From NCBI RefSeq assembly GCF_006716115.1, contig NZ_VFOO01000001.1:2914001-2978000 (forward strand): a stretch of 64,000 bases of DNA. The letters run 5' to 3'. The DNA comes from Subtercola boreus. GTDB taxonomy: Bacteria; Actinomycetota; Actinomycetes; Actinomycetales; Microbacteriaceae. The position numbers and the translations under genes were made by a program. Each line of letters starts with the position of its first letter. Positions within the stretch are counted from its first letter, which is position 1. The notes below the pieces were generated by a model, which searched no databases, was not told the DNA's origin, and worked only from the letters and a program-made list of their open reading frames with translations. Positions 16,044 to 24,902 of this stretch are shown here, in pieces.

Positions 16044-16664
16044 ATGAGGCGCACTGCCGCACCCCTACTCTCGCTTCTCGTCTTGAGCACTGCCCTCGCC
16101 GGGTGTAGCTCGACTTCCACCACAACGCCCGTCGCTGTCGCGCCAACGTCAACTTCGGCACCCATTGCACCCGCCGATACACGGCCTGCTGAAAATAGCA
16201 ACGGCAATCTCCCCAAAGCCATCGGAGAGGACGGTGCTGTCGTGTTCGACGGTACTGAGAAGAACGCAATCACCTTCAAAGTCACCAACATAGAAGTCAA
16301 CCCTGATTGCACGGGCGACGGATCATTTAAGGTTCCTTCAAAGAACGGCGAGTTTGTCGCCATGACGGTAGAGATCACGACCGATCCCGAATACTTAAAA
16401 ATCATGTCCGCCGGTGAACCGCTTCGTTTCTTTTGGCAGGACTGGGAGGGCTAGACCGCTGACGGGGCGGTGACCGAGAACGGGCCGAATGGGCTGACCT
16501 GCTTCGCTCAGGACGAGGCGCTTCCGGTCGAGATTCCCGCCGGTTCCACGACGACCGGAAAGTTTGTTCTCGATGTTGCCCCCTCTACGAGGTCTGTTTC
16601 GTGGGTTCCGTCGTACGTTCAGGGCGTAGGAAACTCTGGCTGGGAATGGACGATTCCCCAGTAG
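16044..16664 (+). pseudogene. DUF4352-like lipoprotein gene interrupted by an in-frame TAG
   Basis: The reading frame starts with a lipoprotein signal (LLVLSTALAGCSS, Cys lipobox), then a Ser/Thr/Pro-rich linker and a beta-sandwich domain. After FFWQDWEG it meets TAG at 16452-16454. The same frame continues directly as TADGAVTENGPNGLTCF through GNSGWEWTIPQ and ends at a second TAG. The two halves together match the length and pattern of actinobacterial DUF4352 lipoproteins, in which a Trp-rich strand continues across this point. A single base change explains it. The product would be a truncated lipoprotein of 136 aa. Base-calling error or amber readthrough are the alternatives. Confidence 0.8.
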
Positions 16665-16801
16665 TCCAGTGCTGCAAAGTCAAGATATTAGCGAGACCGT
16701 AGGAGGCGTTCAGAGGCGACAGAAATATTGGACAAGCGCATACTAGCAATCGTGCTGAAATTAACTCAGCGCGGCTTTGGTGCGCTACGAGAGGGGTTTC
16801 C

Positions 16802-16999
16802 GTGGAGTGCGTGGTCAGCGGTTGCAAGCGAACTGCCGAGCACAAGTTCAATGTGTCGTTCAATCCTCTTGTGGTGACCTACTCGGCGTGCGCTCAGCAC
16901 TACCCCCCGCTATCGAGAGGCGAGTGCTTTGCTCAGTCCGCAGATCTGACCAGAGGCATGACGGGAGTAGCACCCGCGCCCCCGTCGTCAGACCATTGA
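16802..16999 (+). CDS. Small Cys/His-rich protein
   Basis: A 65-aa frame starting with GTG after a GAGAGGGG ribosome site. Cys3, Cys8, His13, Cys30 and His33 (ECVVSGCKRTAEH ... SACAQHY) could hold one zinc ion. No family was recognised. It ends 6 bp before the convergent rep gene. Coding status is supported by the ribosome site and the Cys/His spacing only. Confidence 0.45.
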   Translation: MECVVSGCKRTAEHKFNVSFNPLVVTYSACAQHYPPLSRGECFAQSADLTRGMTGVAPAPPSSDH

Positions 17000-17005
17000 G
17001 GTTCG

Positions 17006-17893
17006 TCAGCGGAATCTCACGGTCGAGGGTAGCTTCTCGTCGAGATTGGTAGAGAAGCGAAATCGCTGCTTGCGAAACGTCGCTTCCTCGAATTCGGCCC
17101 AGAGCGGAGATGCGTAGATCGCTTCGGGCGTTCCCGACGTTGCTGCATCGAATATGTCACCAGCACAGTGCACACCATCCTTCTTCGATCTGAACTTGGG
17201 GCTGTCTTTAAGAAGATATGCGGTCGCCCGACGAGCGGTCGCAGGATCTATCAGTTCTACCGACTGCGCGAATGTACTCGCAACGGCCCCAACCGATGTT
17301 GCTGAACCCACCCACTTTTCCGAGAGGGCTTTAGCAACTGGCTGCACAGAGTTCTTATCGAAGTCATTTCTAGAAAAGAAGTAGACGTGAAGATGCGGGT
17401 GCCATCCCCGGTCTTCGGAGTATGTTGTTTCGACGAGCCAGCCCTGACCTAGAATGCCGAATCGGTCACGAATCGACTCCCATCCCTTCCCCGTGGTCAT
17501 TCTGCTCATCGTGTTCTTGAGATCGCGAAGCGACTCGGCCAAGGGCATAAAGCTTTCATGAAACAACGTGAAGGTAGCAAAAAGCGTGGAGGGTGCCCGT
17601 TGTATATATTTCTCTGCGTTGTGTCGGAAACCTCGGAGTGAGATATCAGTACAGGTTGGGCATGCCCAAGAGTTGCCACACCGCGCCCGATGGACTTCGC
17701 CTGCGGCGTTGATTATCCGTTTGCCTGATCGGCAAAGTTGGATGCCCCTACGGCTTGAGACGATAGCTGCATCATGTTGAAGTACCCCCTTAGATTTCTT
17801 CGGTCTGTTCTGATAGGGGTGAAGAGAAGATACGTCTATTGATATATCTAGCTGGGAAACGGACGCAGGGGCGGTGAGATCGATCGAGGGCAC
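17006..17893 (-). CDS. Rolling-circle replication initiator (HUH endonuclease Rep)
   Basis: A 295-aa protein, probably with a GTG start. A zinc-type cluster with Cys72, Cys78 and Cys81 (RCGNSWACPTC) precedes the HUH motif GWHPHLHVYFF (His167 and His169). A downstream Tyr226 with Lys229 (TAYLLKD) fits the nicking tyrosine motif of Rep_1-type initiators of actinobacterial plasmids. It would nick the double-strand origin and start rolling-circle replication of the excised circle. It is followed on the same strand by nothing until the small genes past the lipoprotein, and preceded by the integrase module. All key residues are present. Confidence 0.82.
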   Translation of the reverse strand: MPSIDLTAPASVSQLDISIDVSSLHPYQNRPKKSKGVLQHDAAIVSSRRGIQLCRSGKRIINAAGEVHRARCGNSWACPTCTDISLRGFRHNAEKYIQRAPSTLFATFTLFHESFMPLAESLRDLKNTMSRMTTGKGWESIRDRFGILGQGWLVETTYSEDRGWHPHLHVYFFSRNDFDKNSVQPVAKALSEKWVGSATSVGAVASTFAQSVELIDPATARRATAYLLKDSPKFRSKKDGVHCAGDIFDAATSGTPEAIYASPLWAEFEEATFRKQRFRFSTNLDEKLPSTVRFR

Positions 17894-18079
17894 GGGCAGA
17901 TACCTTTGGGAAGCCGGAAGTGGGGCAGCGGCAGAACCACTGAGCTTCCTGACTTCATCCGAACGGGCCTATGCAATGTTCGGAGATTGGTACCCGCCCG
18001 TCGCAAATGGGCGCACTCCTATTTTACCAGCCAGCGGGAGCGAATGTGCCGAGTTTGAACCTCACCTTCGCGTGCATGA

Positions 18080-19255
18080 TCACCATGCCGCGCTCAGAGC
18101 GCTTGTCGCGCCATCGGCAAGCGACGTGGCGTGCTTTGCATACACGTCCATCGTCACGGCGATGGAACTATGCCCGAAAGCCTTACTGACGTGTTCTATG
18201 CGCGCACCTCCTTCGAGCATTATTCGTGCCGCTGTATGCCGCAGATCGTGAAAACGAATTTCACGGAGACCTGCCTGTCTCTCGACCCGCTTGATCTGCT
18301 TTCCAACCGTACTGGGGTAGAGCGGCCCACCATAGGAGTTGGTGAACACAAGGTCAGTCTCGTCCCAGTGCTCGCCTGCTTCCATCCTCTGGATAGCCTG
18401 CCGGTGTTGCTGACGACGAAGGGTCTCGACAACGAAGTCTGACAGTTGCAACCTTCGCAGGCTGCTCTCCGTCTTCGGCGAAGTCAGTTGTAGGCTCACC
18501 CCGCTGGTACCGTTCGCCTTCTCGATCCTCTTCTCGGAGAGCGAGGCTTCAACACGCAGAGAGCCTGATCTCAGGTCAATTGCGCTCCACCGAAGCCCGA
18601 GAGTCTCGCCCCTGCGTAGCCCCAAATGAACGGCGAGTATTAGCACGCCCTCAAGATAGGAATCGATCCCGGCTGCGGCGACAAGTTGACGAGCTTCTGG
18701 AAGCGTATACGGCTCTTTCACCTGCGTGACCTCACCCTCCCTTTTGCCTACCGTTCGTGACCTTGCGACAGGATTAGACTGCACTGTCCCCTCGGCGAGC
18801 GCGTGTCTGAATATCGCGCCGAGCACTTGACGAGCCGCTTTCACAGTGCTCGTACTAAGGTTTCGCAGGCGTAAGACTGACACCCATTCGTTCACGTCTT
18901 GAGGCTTTACTTCAGACGCTAGTTTCTCCCCAAAGGTCGCCTCAATGTGGGAGCGCCAGTGGTACGTATAGCTCTGCTTTGTACTATCTCGGATTGAGTC
19001 CTTTAGACCATATTCAAGCCATGATGCAGCGAGCGCACCGACAGTCGCAGGCTGTTCAGCCTTAGCCTTCATAGAATCACGATCCGCGCAAAGCTGGCGA
19101 AGGATTGTCTTTGCTTCCCTTTCACTACGGCATACTCGGCGCTTGCGATCCCGCTTCCCTTCGGCAGTCATTCCCATGTCAACCGCTGCAATCCACTTGC
19201 CTCGACCGTCCTTGAAGACCGTGCCGTTGCCCTTTGATACGGTAACCGCGCTCAT
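18080..19255 (-). CDS. int: Tyrosine recombinase integrase
   Basis: A 391-aa phage-type integrase. It has an N-terminal arm-binding region (1-65), a SAM-like core-binding domain (about 70-165) and a catalytic domain with Arg215 (LGLRRGE), HDLRH (His336, Arg339), His362 (FGHSS) and Tyr372 (VYAKH). All catalytic residues are present, so the enzyme is likely active. Its start overlaps the stop of the excisionase (ATGA). It is the gene nearest the intact tRNA-Arg and would recombine the 45-bp repeats to integrate or release the element. Confidence 0.96.
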   Translation of the reverse strand: MSAVTVSKGNGTVFKDGRGKWIAAVDMGMTAEGKRDRKRRVCRSEREAKTILRQLCADRDSMKAKAEQPATVGALAASWLEYGLKDSIRDSTKQSYTYHWRSHIEATFGEKLASEVKPQDVNEWVSVLRLRNLSTSTVKAARQVLGAIFRHALAEGTVQSNPVARSRTVGKREGEVTQVKEPYTLPEARQLVAAAGIDSYLEGVLILAVHLGLRRGETLGLRWSAIDLRSGSLRVEASLSEKRIEKANGTSGVSLQLTSPKTESSLRRLQLSDFVVETLRRQQHRQAIQRMEAGEHWDETDLVFTNSYGGPLYPSTVGKQIKRVERQAGLREIRFHDLRHTAARIMLEGGARIEHVSKAFGHSSIAVTMDVYAKHATSLADGATSALSAAW

Positions 19256-19461
19256 CGAGACACCTCCGCCCGCACCGAAGTGCGTCCCGGCGGTGACTGA
19301 CTGATCAGATCTTCAATGGCATCGGTGGGGATTCGCACACTTGACCCGATGTAGATAGTGCGCAATCTCTCCGACTGGATGAGGCGATAGATTGTTGACC
19401 TCGACACCGAGAGACGGTAGCCCGCCTCTTCAATGGTCACTGCGTTTCGAACGTTGTACAT
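19252..19461 (-). CDS. xis: Excisionase, MerR-like HTH (Xis)
   Basis: A 69-aa protein. The start at MYNVRNAVT has a GGAG ribosome site six bases upstream; a longer reading has none. The HTH_17/excisionase pattern is clear: TIEEAGYRLSVSRSTIYRLIQ, then IYIGSSVRIPTDAIEDLI. It overlaps the integrase start by four bases, so the two are translationally coupled. It directs excision by bending attachment-site DNA. Confidence 0.9.
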   Translation of the reverse strand: MYNVRNAVTIEEAGYRLSVSRSTIYRLIQSERLRTIYIGSSVRIPTDAIEDLISQSPPGRTSVRAEVSR

Positions 19462-19782
19462 ATGTGTTGCTCCACTCTGTAGCAGGCATTCCCAGCGTGA
19501 AAGCACGTCAAAGTGCGCGAGGGGCGTGCGGACTATCCGCAGTCTGCCTGTGAAATAGGAGTCCGATGGCGAGTAGCCAGACTCAACAATCTCGTGAGGG
19601 TTACAAGGTATGTGACGGGTTTTTGCCGAAGCGAATCGACACGTCCCGTTTGACATTAACATTTGAATTTTTTGAACAAAAAAAGGCCAAGGTCTCGACT
19701 CGATGGCTATCCGCTTGGATATCCGTCGAGCCGAAACCTTGGCACTGGTTTCCGCACTTGCTTGCAATTGCAGGGTTGTAGC

Positions 19783-19784
<2 letters not shown>
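19462..19784. other. Gene-free stretch upstream of xis: promoter region and element-borne tRNA terminator
   Basis: About 320 bp between xis and tRNA-Arg with no credible gene. The part near xis must carry the xis-int promoter. The part near the tRNA holds a long hairpin with a T-run on the minus strand, described separately. The rest is AT-richer than the host. Confidence 0.6.
19678..19743 (-). terminator. Terminator supplied by the element for the rebuilt tRNA-Arg
   Basis: On the minus strand GCCAAGGTTTCGGCTCGAC pairs imperfectly with GTCGAGACCTTGGC across a loop and is followed directly by seven T. It lies about 40 bp past the tRNA 3' end and so replaces the original terminator, which is now 12.7 kb away. 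Confidence 0.7.
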
Positions 19785-19858
<74 letters not shown>

Positions 19859-19965
19859 AAATCACACAAGAGATGACTCTACCACAGGCCGGGAGACGCA
19901 GTTGTCGCCGCAGAAGCGTGCTCACTGGGCGGAGCGCACTCGCGGCTACGGCCGCGGTGTCACGG

Positions 19966-21081
19966 TCAGGCCGCGAACGTCTCCGGCGCGGCGAACGGAA
20001 GGCCGAGCGCCGAGGCGACCAGCGCGTTCGTGACCTGCCCGTCGTGCACGTTGAGCCCGCGGGCGAGCGCAGCATCGTCGGCGATCGCGCGCTGCCAGCC
20101 CTTGTCGGCGAGCGTCAGCACGTAGGGCAGCGTCGCGTTCGTGAGGGCGGTCGTCGACGTCTCGGGAACGGCACCCGGCATGTTCGCCACGCAGTAGAAG
20201 ACGCTGTTGTGCACCGGGAAGATGGGGTCGTCGTGGGTCGTCGGGTGCGAGCCCTCGAAGCAGCCACCCTGGTCGATCGCGATGTCGACGAGCACCGAAC
20301 CGGGCTTCATCGCGGCGACCATCTCATCGGTGACGAGCTTCGGCGCGGCGGCACCCGGGATCAGTACGGAGCCCACCACGAGGTCGGCGTCCCGCACCTG
20401 CGCCGCGATCTCGTAGGCACTCGACGCGCGGGTCTGGATGCGCCCGCCGAACTGCACCTCGAGCTGGCGGAGGCGGGGCAGCGAGAGGTCGATCACGGTG
20501 ACGTCCGCACCCATGCCGAGCGCGTTCGCTGCGGCGTGCTCCCCCGCGACTCCGCCGCCGATGACGACGACCTTCGCCTTGCGGGTGCCGGGCACACCGC
20601 CGAGCAGGATGCCGCGCCCGCCCGCCGCGCTCATCAGGTGGTAGCCGCCGACCTGCACCGAGAGCCGGCCCGCGACCTCGCTCATCGGCGAGAGCAGCGG
20701 GAGGCTGCGGTTCTCGAGCTGCACGGTCTCGTAGGCGATGGCTGTCGTGCCCGAGCGGAGCAGCGCGTCGGTGCACTCACGGCTGGCGGCGAGGTGCAGG
20801 TAGGTGAAGAGCACCTGCCCGCTCCGCAGCCGGTCGTACTCGCTGGCGATGGGCTCCTTGACCTTCAGCAGCAGATCGGCCTGCGCCCAGACCTCGTCGG
20901 CGGTGGCGAGGATGCTCGCCCCCGCGGCGACGTAGTCGTCATCGGTGATGCGCGAACCGAGGCCGGCGCCGGCCTGCACGACGACGTCATGACCGCGGCG
21001 GGCGAGCTCGTGCACACCGGCGGGCGTGATCGCCACGCGTTCCTCGTTGTTCTTGACCTCGCTCGGGATGCCCACGCGCAT
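19966..21081 (-). CDS. ald: Alanine dehydrogenase
   Basis: A 371-aa protein of normal length. The N-terminus [20 protein letters not shown] is the family signature; the NAD-binding loop is [14 protein letters not shown], and DVAIDQGG-type residues appear as [10 protein letters not shown]. It interconverts L-alanine and pyruvate plus ammonia with NAD. A divergent Lrp-type regulator lies 136 bp away with a palindrome between them, the usual arrangement for alanine-responsive control of ald in actinobacteria. Confidence 0.97.
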   Translation of the reverse strand: MRVGIPSEVKNNEERVAITPAGVHELARRGHDVVVQAGAGLGSRITDDDYVAAGASILATADEVWAQADLLLKVKEPIASEYDRLRSGQVLFTYLHLAASRECTDALLRSGTTAIAYETVQLENRSLPLLSPMSEVAGRLSVQVGGYHLMSAAGGRGILLGGVPGTRKAKVVVIGGGVAGEHAAANALGMGADVTVIDLSLPRLRQLEVQFGGRIQTRASSAYEIAAQVRDADLVVGSVLIPGAAAPKLVTDEMVAAMKPGSVLVDIAIDQGGCFEGSHPTTHDDPIFPVHNSVFYCVANMPGAVPETSTTALTNATLPYVLTLADKGWQRAIADDAALARGLNVHDGQVTNALVASALGLPFAAPETFAA

Positions 21082-21150
21082 GTTCGTCTTCTCTCGCTCG
21101 CTCGCTGATACCTGTGTCCATTCTGCGAATCCCGCGTTTCAGACTCATTA

Positions 21151-21174
21151 ATTCCGCAGAAACTGCTGCGGAAT
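21151..21174. promoter_or_regulatory. Lrp-type operator between ald and its regulator
   Basis: ATTCCGCAG-AAACTG-CTGCGGAAT is a perfect 9-bp inverted repeat with a 6-bp spacer. A related half-site, TTCTGCGAAT, lies about 30 bp closer to ald. It sits in the divergent promoter region. Confidence 0.65.
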
Positions 21175-21217
21175 CATCCAGAGCCTCAGTATTCTTCTGG
21201 GAAGGAGGCTGAAGCCG

Positions 21218-21688
21218 ATGGTTACGACGAACAATCCGCGGGCGTCCGGGCCGCTCGACGACGTCGACAGCCGGCTCGTCGAGCTCCTCAAGGCGAACGC
21301 ACGGATGCCCAACAGTCGACTGGCGGAGCTGACCGGCATTGCGCAGTCGACCTGTATCGCGCGGGTGCGGTCGCTCGAGGAGCGCGGGGTGGTCACGGGC
21401 TACACCGCGCGCATCTCCGCCGCCGCCCTCGGCTTCACCCTGCAGGCGCTGATCAGCGTCAGCATCAAGTCGGGCGCCCGGCACAACCTGTCGTCGTTCA
21501 GCGACGAGATCCGCACCCGGCCGGAAGTGGTCGAGCTGTTCTTCCTCGGCGGTGCGGAGGATTTCGTGATCCACGTGGCGACCCGCGACAGCGACCACCT
21601 GCGGGAGTTCGTCGTCTCGAATCTCTCGGCGCACCCGGCCGTCGCCGCGACCCGCACCAGCATCGTGTTCGACCACATCGTCAACTGA
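21218..21688 (+). CDS. Lrp/AsnC family regulator, probable ald activator
   Basis: A 156-aa protein. The N-terminal winged HTH (DDVDSRLVELLKANARMPNS, then LAELTGIAQSTCIARVRSLEERGVV) is followed by the RAM/Lrp ligand domain (LQALISVSIK ... VVELFFLGGAEDFVIHVA). It resembles AldR-type alanine-sensing regulators. It is divergent from ald across a perfect palindrome, so it most likely senses alanine and controls ald and itself. Confidence 0.92.
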   Translation: MVTTNNPRASGPLDDVDSRLVELLKANARMPNSRLAELTGIAQSTCIARVRSLEERGVVTGYTARISAAALGFTLQALISVSIKSGARHNLSSFSDEIRTRPEVVELFFLGGAEDFVIHVATRDSDHLREFVVSNLSAHPAVAATRTSIVFDHIVN

Positions 21689-21828
21689 CGCCCTCATCTT
21701 CTCGTCCACAGGCAGTGGTTTGTGAACGCTGTCCACAATTTTGGCGTGATCGCTTGTCGCGCGCTCCCCGGCCGGAGTAGCTTTTCCCTCATCGACGAGC
21801 GGCGTCGATGAGACGAAAGGCGTGGACC

Positions 21829-22599
21829 ATGTCAACAGTCGAGGGCTACGCGCAGGGAGTACCCTGCTGGATCGACCTCATCACCAGCGATGTCGACAGC
21901 GCACGAACGTTCTACGGTGAGCTGTTCGGTTGGTCGTACGGCTCCTACCCGATGCCCGGCGACGCGACCTACTACATGAGCACGATCGACGGCAGGAACG
22001 TCGCCGGCCTCATGCAGCTTGCGCCCGCGATGGAGGGCGACGCGCCGGCCTGGCAGACCTACCTCGCTGTTGACGACGCTGACGCGGCAGCCGGGCGGGT
22101 GACGGACGCCGGCGGCACCGTGCTGTTCCCCGTCGATGAGATCCCGGGGTCGGGCCGCATGACGATCGCCTTCGATCCGAGCGGAGCGAAGTTCGGGTTG
22201 TGGCAGACGACCGGTCACATCGGATCGGCTGTGGTCAACCAGCACGGCGCCCCGATCTGGCATGAGCTGCAGGCCGACGATCCGGCCCGGGCGGCCGACT
22301 TCTACAGTGCCGTCACCGGCGTGGAGGCGAAGACCTCCGACGTCGACGGCATCCCGTACATCGAGCTGCTCGTCGAGGGGAAGTCCTCTGCCGGCATCAT
22401 GCCCAAGCAGGCAGCCGACCAGCCGAACGCGTGGCTGGTCTACTTCGGAGCGCACAGCCCCGACGAGACGGCCGCCAGGGCTGCAGAACTCGGCGGCCGG
22501 GTTCTACAACCGGCGTTCGACATCCCGGGCATCGGGCGCATGGCCGTGCTGGCCGATCCGCAGGGCGCAGTGTTCGCCGTGATGAGGGGTGAGGGCTGA
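21829..22599 (+). CDS. VOC family protein with two glyoxalase-like domains
   Basis: A 256-aa protein with two tandem betaalphabetabetabeta units. The first begins PCWIDLITSDVDSARTFYGELFGW and the second PIWHELQADDPARAADFYSAVTG. The metal/substrate residues vary, as is usual for the hydroxylase-type VOC proteins of actinobacteria (the CFP32-like group). The substrate is unknown. It is transcribed in the same direction as the azoreductase gene that follows 47 bp later. Confidence 0.88.
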   Translation: MSTVEGYAQGVPCWIDLITSDVDSARTFYGELFGWSYGSYPMPGDATYYMSTIDGRNVAGLMQLAPAMEGDAPAWQTYLAVDDADAAAGRVTDAGGTVLFPVDEIPGSGRMTIAFDPSGAKFGLWQTTGHIGSAVVNQHGAPIWHELQADDPARAADFYSAVTGVEAKTSDVDGIPYIELLVEGKSSAGIMPKQAADQPNAWLVYFGAHSPDETAARAAELGGRVLQPAFDIPGIGRMAVLADPQGAVFAVMRGEG

Positions 22600-22646
22600 G
22601 CTTCCGCGCCGCTCGTCTCAGCCACCCGGGCCGGTAACGTGGGCAC

Positions 22647-23300
22647 ATGGCCCATCTCCTGCACCTCGACTCGTCCGCCGATCCGGAACGCTCCCGCTCC
22701 CGGGCGATCGGCCGCACCTTCGACGAAGCCTGGCTGAAGGCCGACCCGGCGAACACCATCACGCACCGCGACCTGCACGCGAACCCGGTGCCGCACATCG
22801 CCGACGCTTCGCTGCACTGGCCGGCACGGCTCCGGCCGGAGGGATCCCACCCGCCCGCTGAAGCGGAGGCGTTGCAGGCGGAGCTCATCGAGGAACTGGT
22901 CGCCGCAGACGTGCTCGTGGTGGGCGCTCCGCTCTACAACTACTCCCTGCCGTCGACGCTCAAGGCCTGGATCGACCACATCCACGTTCCCGCGGTCACC
23001 GCCCCGTTCGACGTCGACACGCAGCCCATGAAGGGCCGGCCCGCGGTCATCCTCTCGAGCCGCGGAGCATCCTACGACGCGGGTTCGCCGACAGCCGACT
23101 GGGACCACGAGATCCCCGCCCTGAGCCTCATCCTCGGAACGGCCCTCGGCATGGAGATCACCGTCATCCAGACGAACCTGACGCTCGCCGACAGCGTCGC
23201 CGCGCTCGCCCCGCAGCTGGGCCGCAGCAACGCGGAACTCGCGGCGGCACACGAGGCTGCGGCGGAGACGGCCGCCCGGCTCGGCACCTCGGCCGCGTAG
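22647..23300 (+). CDS. azoR: FMN-dependent NADH:quinone oxidoreductase / azoreductase
   Basis: A 217-aa flavodoxin-fold protein. The N-terminal strand MAHLLHLDSSAD is followed by the phosphate-binding SRSRAI segment, then VLVVGAPLYNYSLPSTLKAWIDH (in two parts: VLVVGAPLYNYSLPS and LKAWIDH) and SRGASYDAG. These are the typical AzoR FMN contacts. It reduces quinones or azo compounds with two electrons. Length and motifs are normal. Confidence 0.9.
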   Translation: MAHLLHLDSSADPERSRSRAIGRTFDEAWLKADPANTITHRDLHANPVPHIADASLHWPARLRPEGSHPPAEAEALQAELIEELVAADVLVVGAPLYNYSLPSTLKAWIDHIHVPAVTAPFDVDTQPMKGRPAVILSSRGASYDAGSPTADWDHEIPALSLILGTALGMEITVIQTNLTLADSVAALAPQLGRSNAELAAAHEAAAETAARLGTSAA

Positions 23301-23327
23301 ATGCGGGCTGGCGGCGTGGACCGGCGC

Positions 23328-23420
23328 GCCTCCACACCGGCGCCCCCTCCACACCGGCGCACCCTCCACACCGGCGCACCCCTCCACACAGGCGCTCCCC
23401 TCCACGCAGGCCCCCGCCAC
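23328..23420. repeat. Short tandem repeat of CTCCACACCGGCGCACC type
   Basis: About five imperfect copies of a 16-18 bp unit (CTCCACACCGGCG plus C-rich tail, drifting to CTCCACGCAGGC). It lies between azoR and the epimerase gene, where no gene is seen. Confidence 0.75.
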
Positions 23421-23508
23421 GCAAGCCCCCCGCCGCGATTGGCCGCCGAAGCCGGCAACTGCGACGATCGGATGAGCGGCTACCCGTGCCGCGAGGGTGA
23501 GGTGCAAC

Positions 23509-24525
23509 ATGCGGATCGTCGTCGTCGGAGCCACAGGAAACCTCGGCACAGCGACGCTCCGGCGAATGCAGGACGCGCCCGAGGTCACCGAGCTGGTCGG
23601 CATCGCCCGTCGGAGACCCGATGAGCACGCCGAACCGTACTCCGGGGCCGAATGGCAGACTATCGACATCGGCGCGCCCACGGCGGCGGCAGCCCTGACG
23701 ACGGCGTTCGCCGGAGCCGACGCAGTCATCCACCTCGGCTGGGCGCTGCAGCCGAGCCACGACGAGCGGAGCATGTGGCGCACCAACGTCACGGGCACGG
23801 CGAATGTGCTGCACGCAGCATCCGGTGCAGGCGTCGGCCATGTGCTCGTCGCATCGTCGGTCGGCGCATACAGCCCCGGCCCGAAACACCGCCGGATAGA
23901 CGAGACCTGGCCGACCGGCGGCATCCACACCTCGCACTATGCGCGCCACAAGGCCGTGAACGAGAGGGCGTTCGACCAGTTCGAGCAGGAACACCCCGAC
24001 ATCACACTCACCCGGTTCCGGCCGGGGCTCGTCTTCCAGGAGGGTGCCGGCCACGAGATCGCGGGGCTCTTCCTCGGCGGGCTGCCGATGGGCTGGCTGA
24101 AATATGTGCGGCCGCCGGTCATCCCACTGCCGGCCCAGATGGTGTTCCAGGCGATCCACGCCAGCGACGTCGGAGATGCGTTCTGGCGCGCGGTGGAACG
24201 GCGGGCCGGCGGTGCGTTCAACATCGCAGCCGAACCGGTGCTCGATCCGCAGCTCATCGCCCGGGTGATCGGTGCCCGCCGGGCCGTGCCGGTGCGGCTG
24301 CTGGCGGCGAAGTTCCTCGTCTGGCTGACCTGGCGGCTCCGCATCCAGCCGACGCCGCCGGGGTGGGTGGACATCGCGGCCACCGTTCCGATCATGTCCA
24401 CTGAGCGGGCGCGCGACGTGCTCGGGTGGGAACCGCAGGTGTCGTCGACCGATGCCCTCGCCTCAATCGTGGCCGGCCTCGCGCACGACACCCGCACGCC
24501 GGGCTCCGGGCCGCTCGGGGGCTGA
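23509..24525 (+). CDS. NAD-dependent epimerase/dehydratase family protein
   Basis: A 338-aa extended SDR. The start at MRIVVVGATGNLGTATL is set by a GAGGTG site and by the Rossmann strand beginning at the Met. VIHLGWALQPS, SSVGAYSPG and YARHKAVNE give the usual Ser/Tyr-x-x-x-Lys set (Tyr in SHYARHK). The C-terminal part contains an LTWRLRIQPTPPG segment typical of actinobacterial NAD(P)H-binding SDRs acting on sugars or polyketide-like substrates. The substrate is unknown. Confidence 0.85.
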   Translation: MRIVVVGATGNLGTATLRRMQDAPEVTELVGIARRRPDEHAEPYSGAEWQTIDIGAPTAAAALTTAFAGADAVIHLGWALQPSHDERSMWRTNVTGTANVLHAASGAGVGHVLVASSVGAYSPGPKHRRIDETWPTGGIHTSHYARHKAVNERAFDQFEQEHPDITLTRFRPGLVFQEGAGHEIAGLFLGGLPMGWLKYVRPPVIPLPAQMVFQAIHASDVGDAFWRAVERRAGGAFNIAAEPVLDPQLIARVIGARRAVPVRLLAAKFLVWLTWRLRIQPTPPGWVDIAATVPIMSTERARDVLGWEPQVSSTDALASIVAGLAHDTRTPGSGPLGG

Positions 24526-24571
24526 ATGCGAGCATCCAGAATTCCCGGCCGGAGCGCCCGCGACCGTAACC

Positions 24572-24820
24572 TCAGCGCCCGCGTCGCTCCAGCCGGGCAG
24601 CCTTCCGCTGGGCGGACGACGCCTGCAGATTCGAGAGGATCACGAGCACCTCGGGCAGCGTGCCGAGCAGGAAGGCCGCGTACAGCGGAACCGACACGAT
24701 CAGCAGGCCCCACGCCGCAACGAACACAGCAAGTGAGGTGCGACCTCCGGCCCGCACGACGATGGGTGGATCGGGGAATTCGCGGCGATCATCCTCGCCG
24801 AGATCCGTCACATCGCTCAT
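24572..24820 (-). CDS. Small membrane protein of unknown function
   Basis: An 82-aa protein with an acidic N-terminus (MSDVTDLGEDDRREFPD), two hydrophobic segments (about 29-52 and 53-64, possibly one hairpin) and a basic C-terminus (QRKAARLERRGR). It is divergent from the PAP2 phosphatase gene 82 bp away. No family was recognised. Confidence 0.65.
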   Translation of the reverse strand: MSDVTDLGEDDRREFPDPPIVVRAGGRTSLAVFVAAWGLLIVSVPLYAAFLLGTLPEVLVILSNLQASSAQRKAARLERRGR

Positions 24821-24902
24821 GCGTTGCAGTATTGCACCCGAAACCGGCCACCGGCTGCGGATCACGGTGCCAGACTCTGTGCAGAAGAAAGGTCGCGCAG
24901 TC

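Noticed and set aside
16452-16454. Programmed amber readthrough or pyrrolysine codon
   Set aside because: No pyl genes, no readthrough context visible, and the element's other genes use normal stops; a nonsense mutation or base error is simpler.
23328-23420. CRISPR or riboswitch
   Set aside because: Short drifting tandem units without spacers or conserved RNA core.
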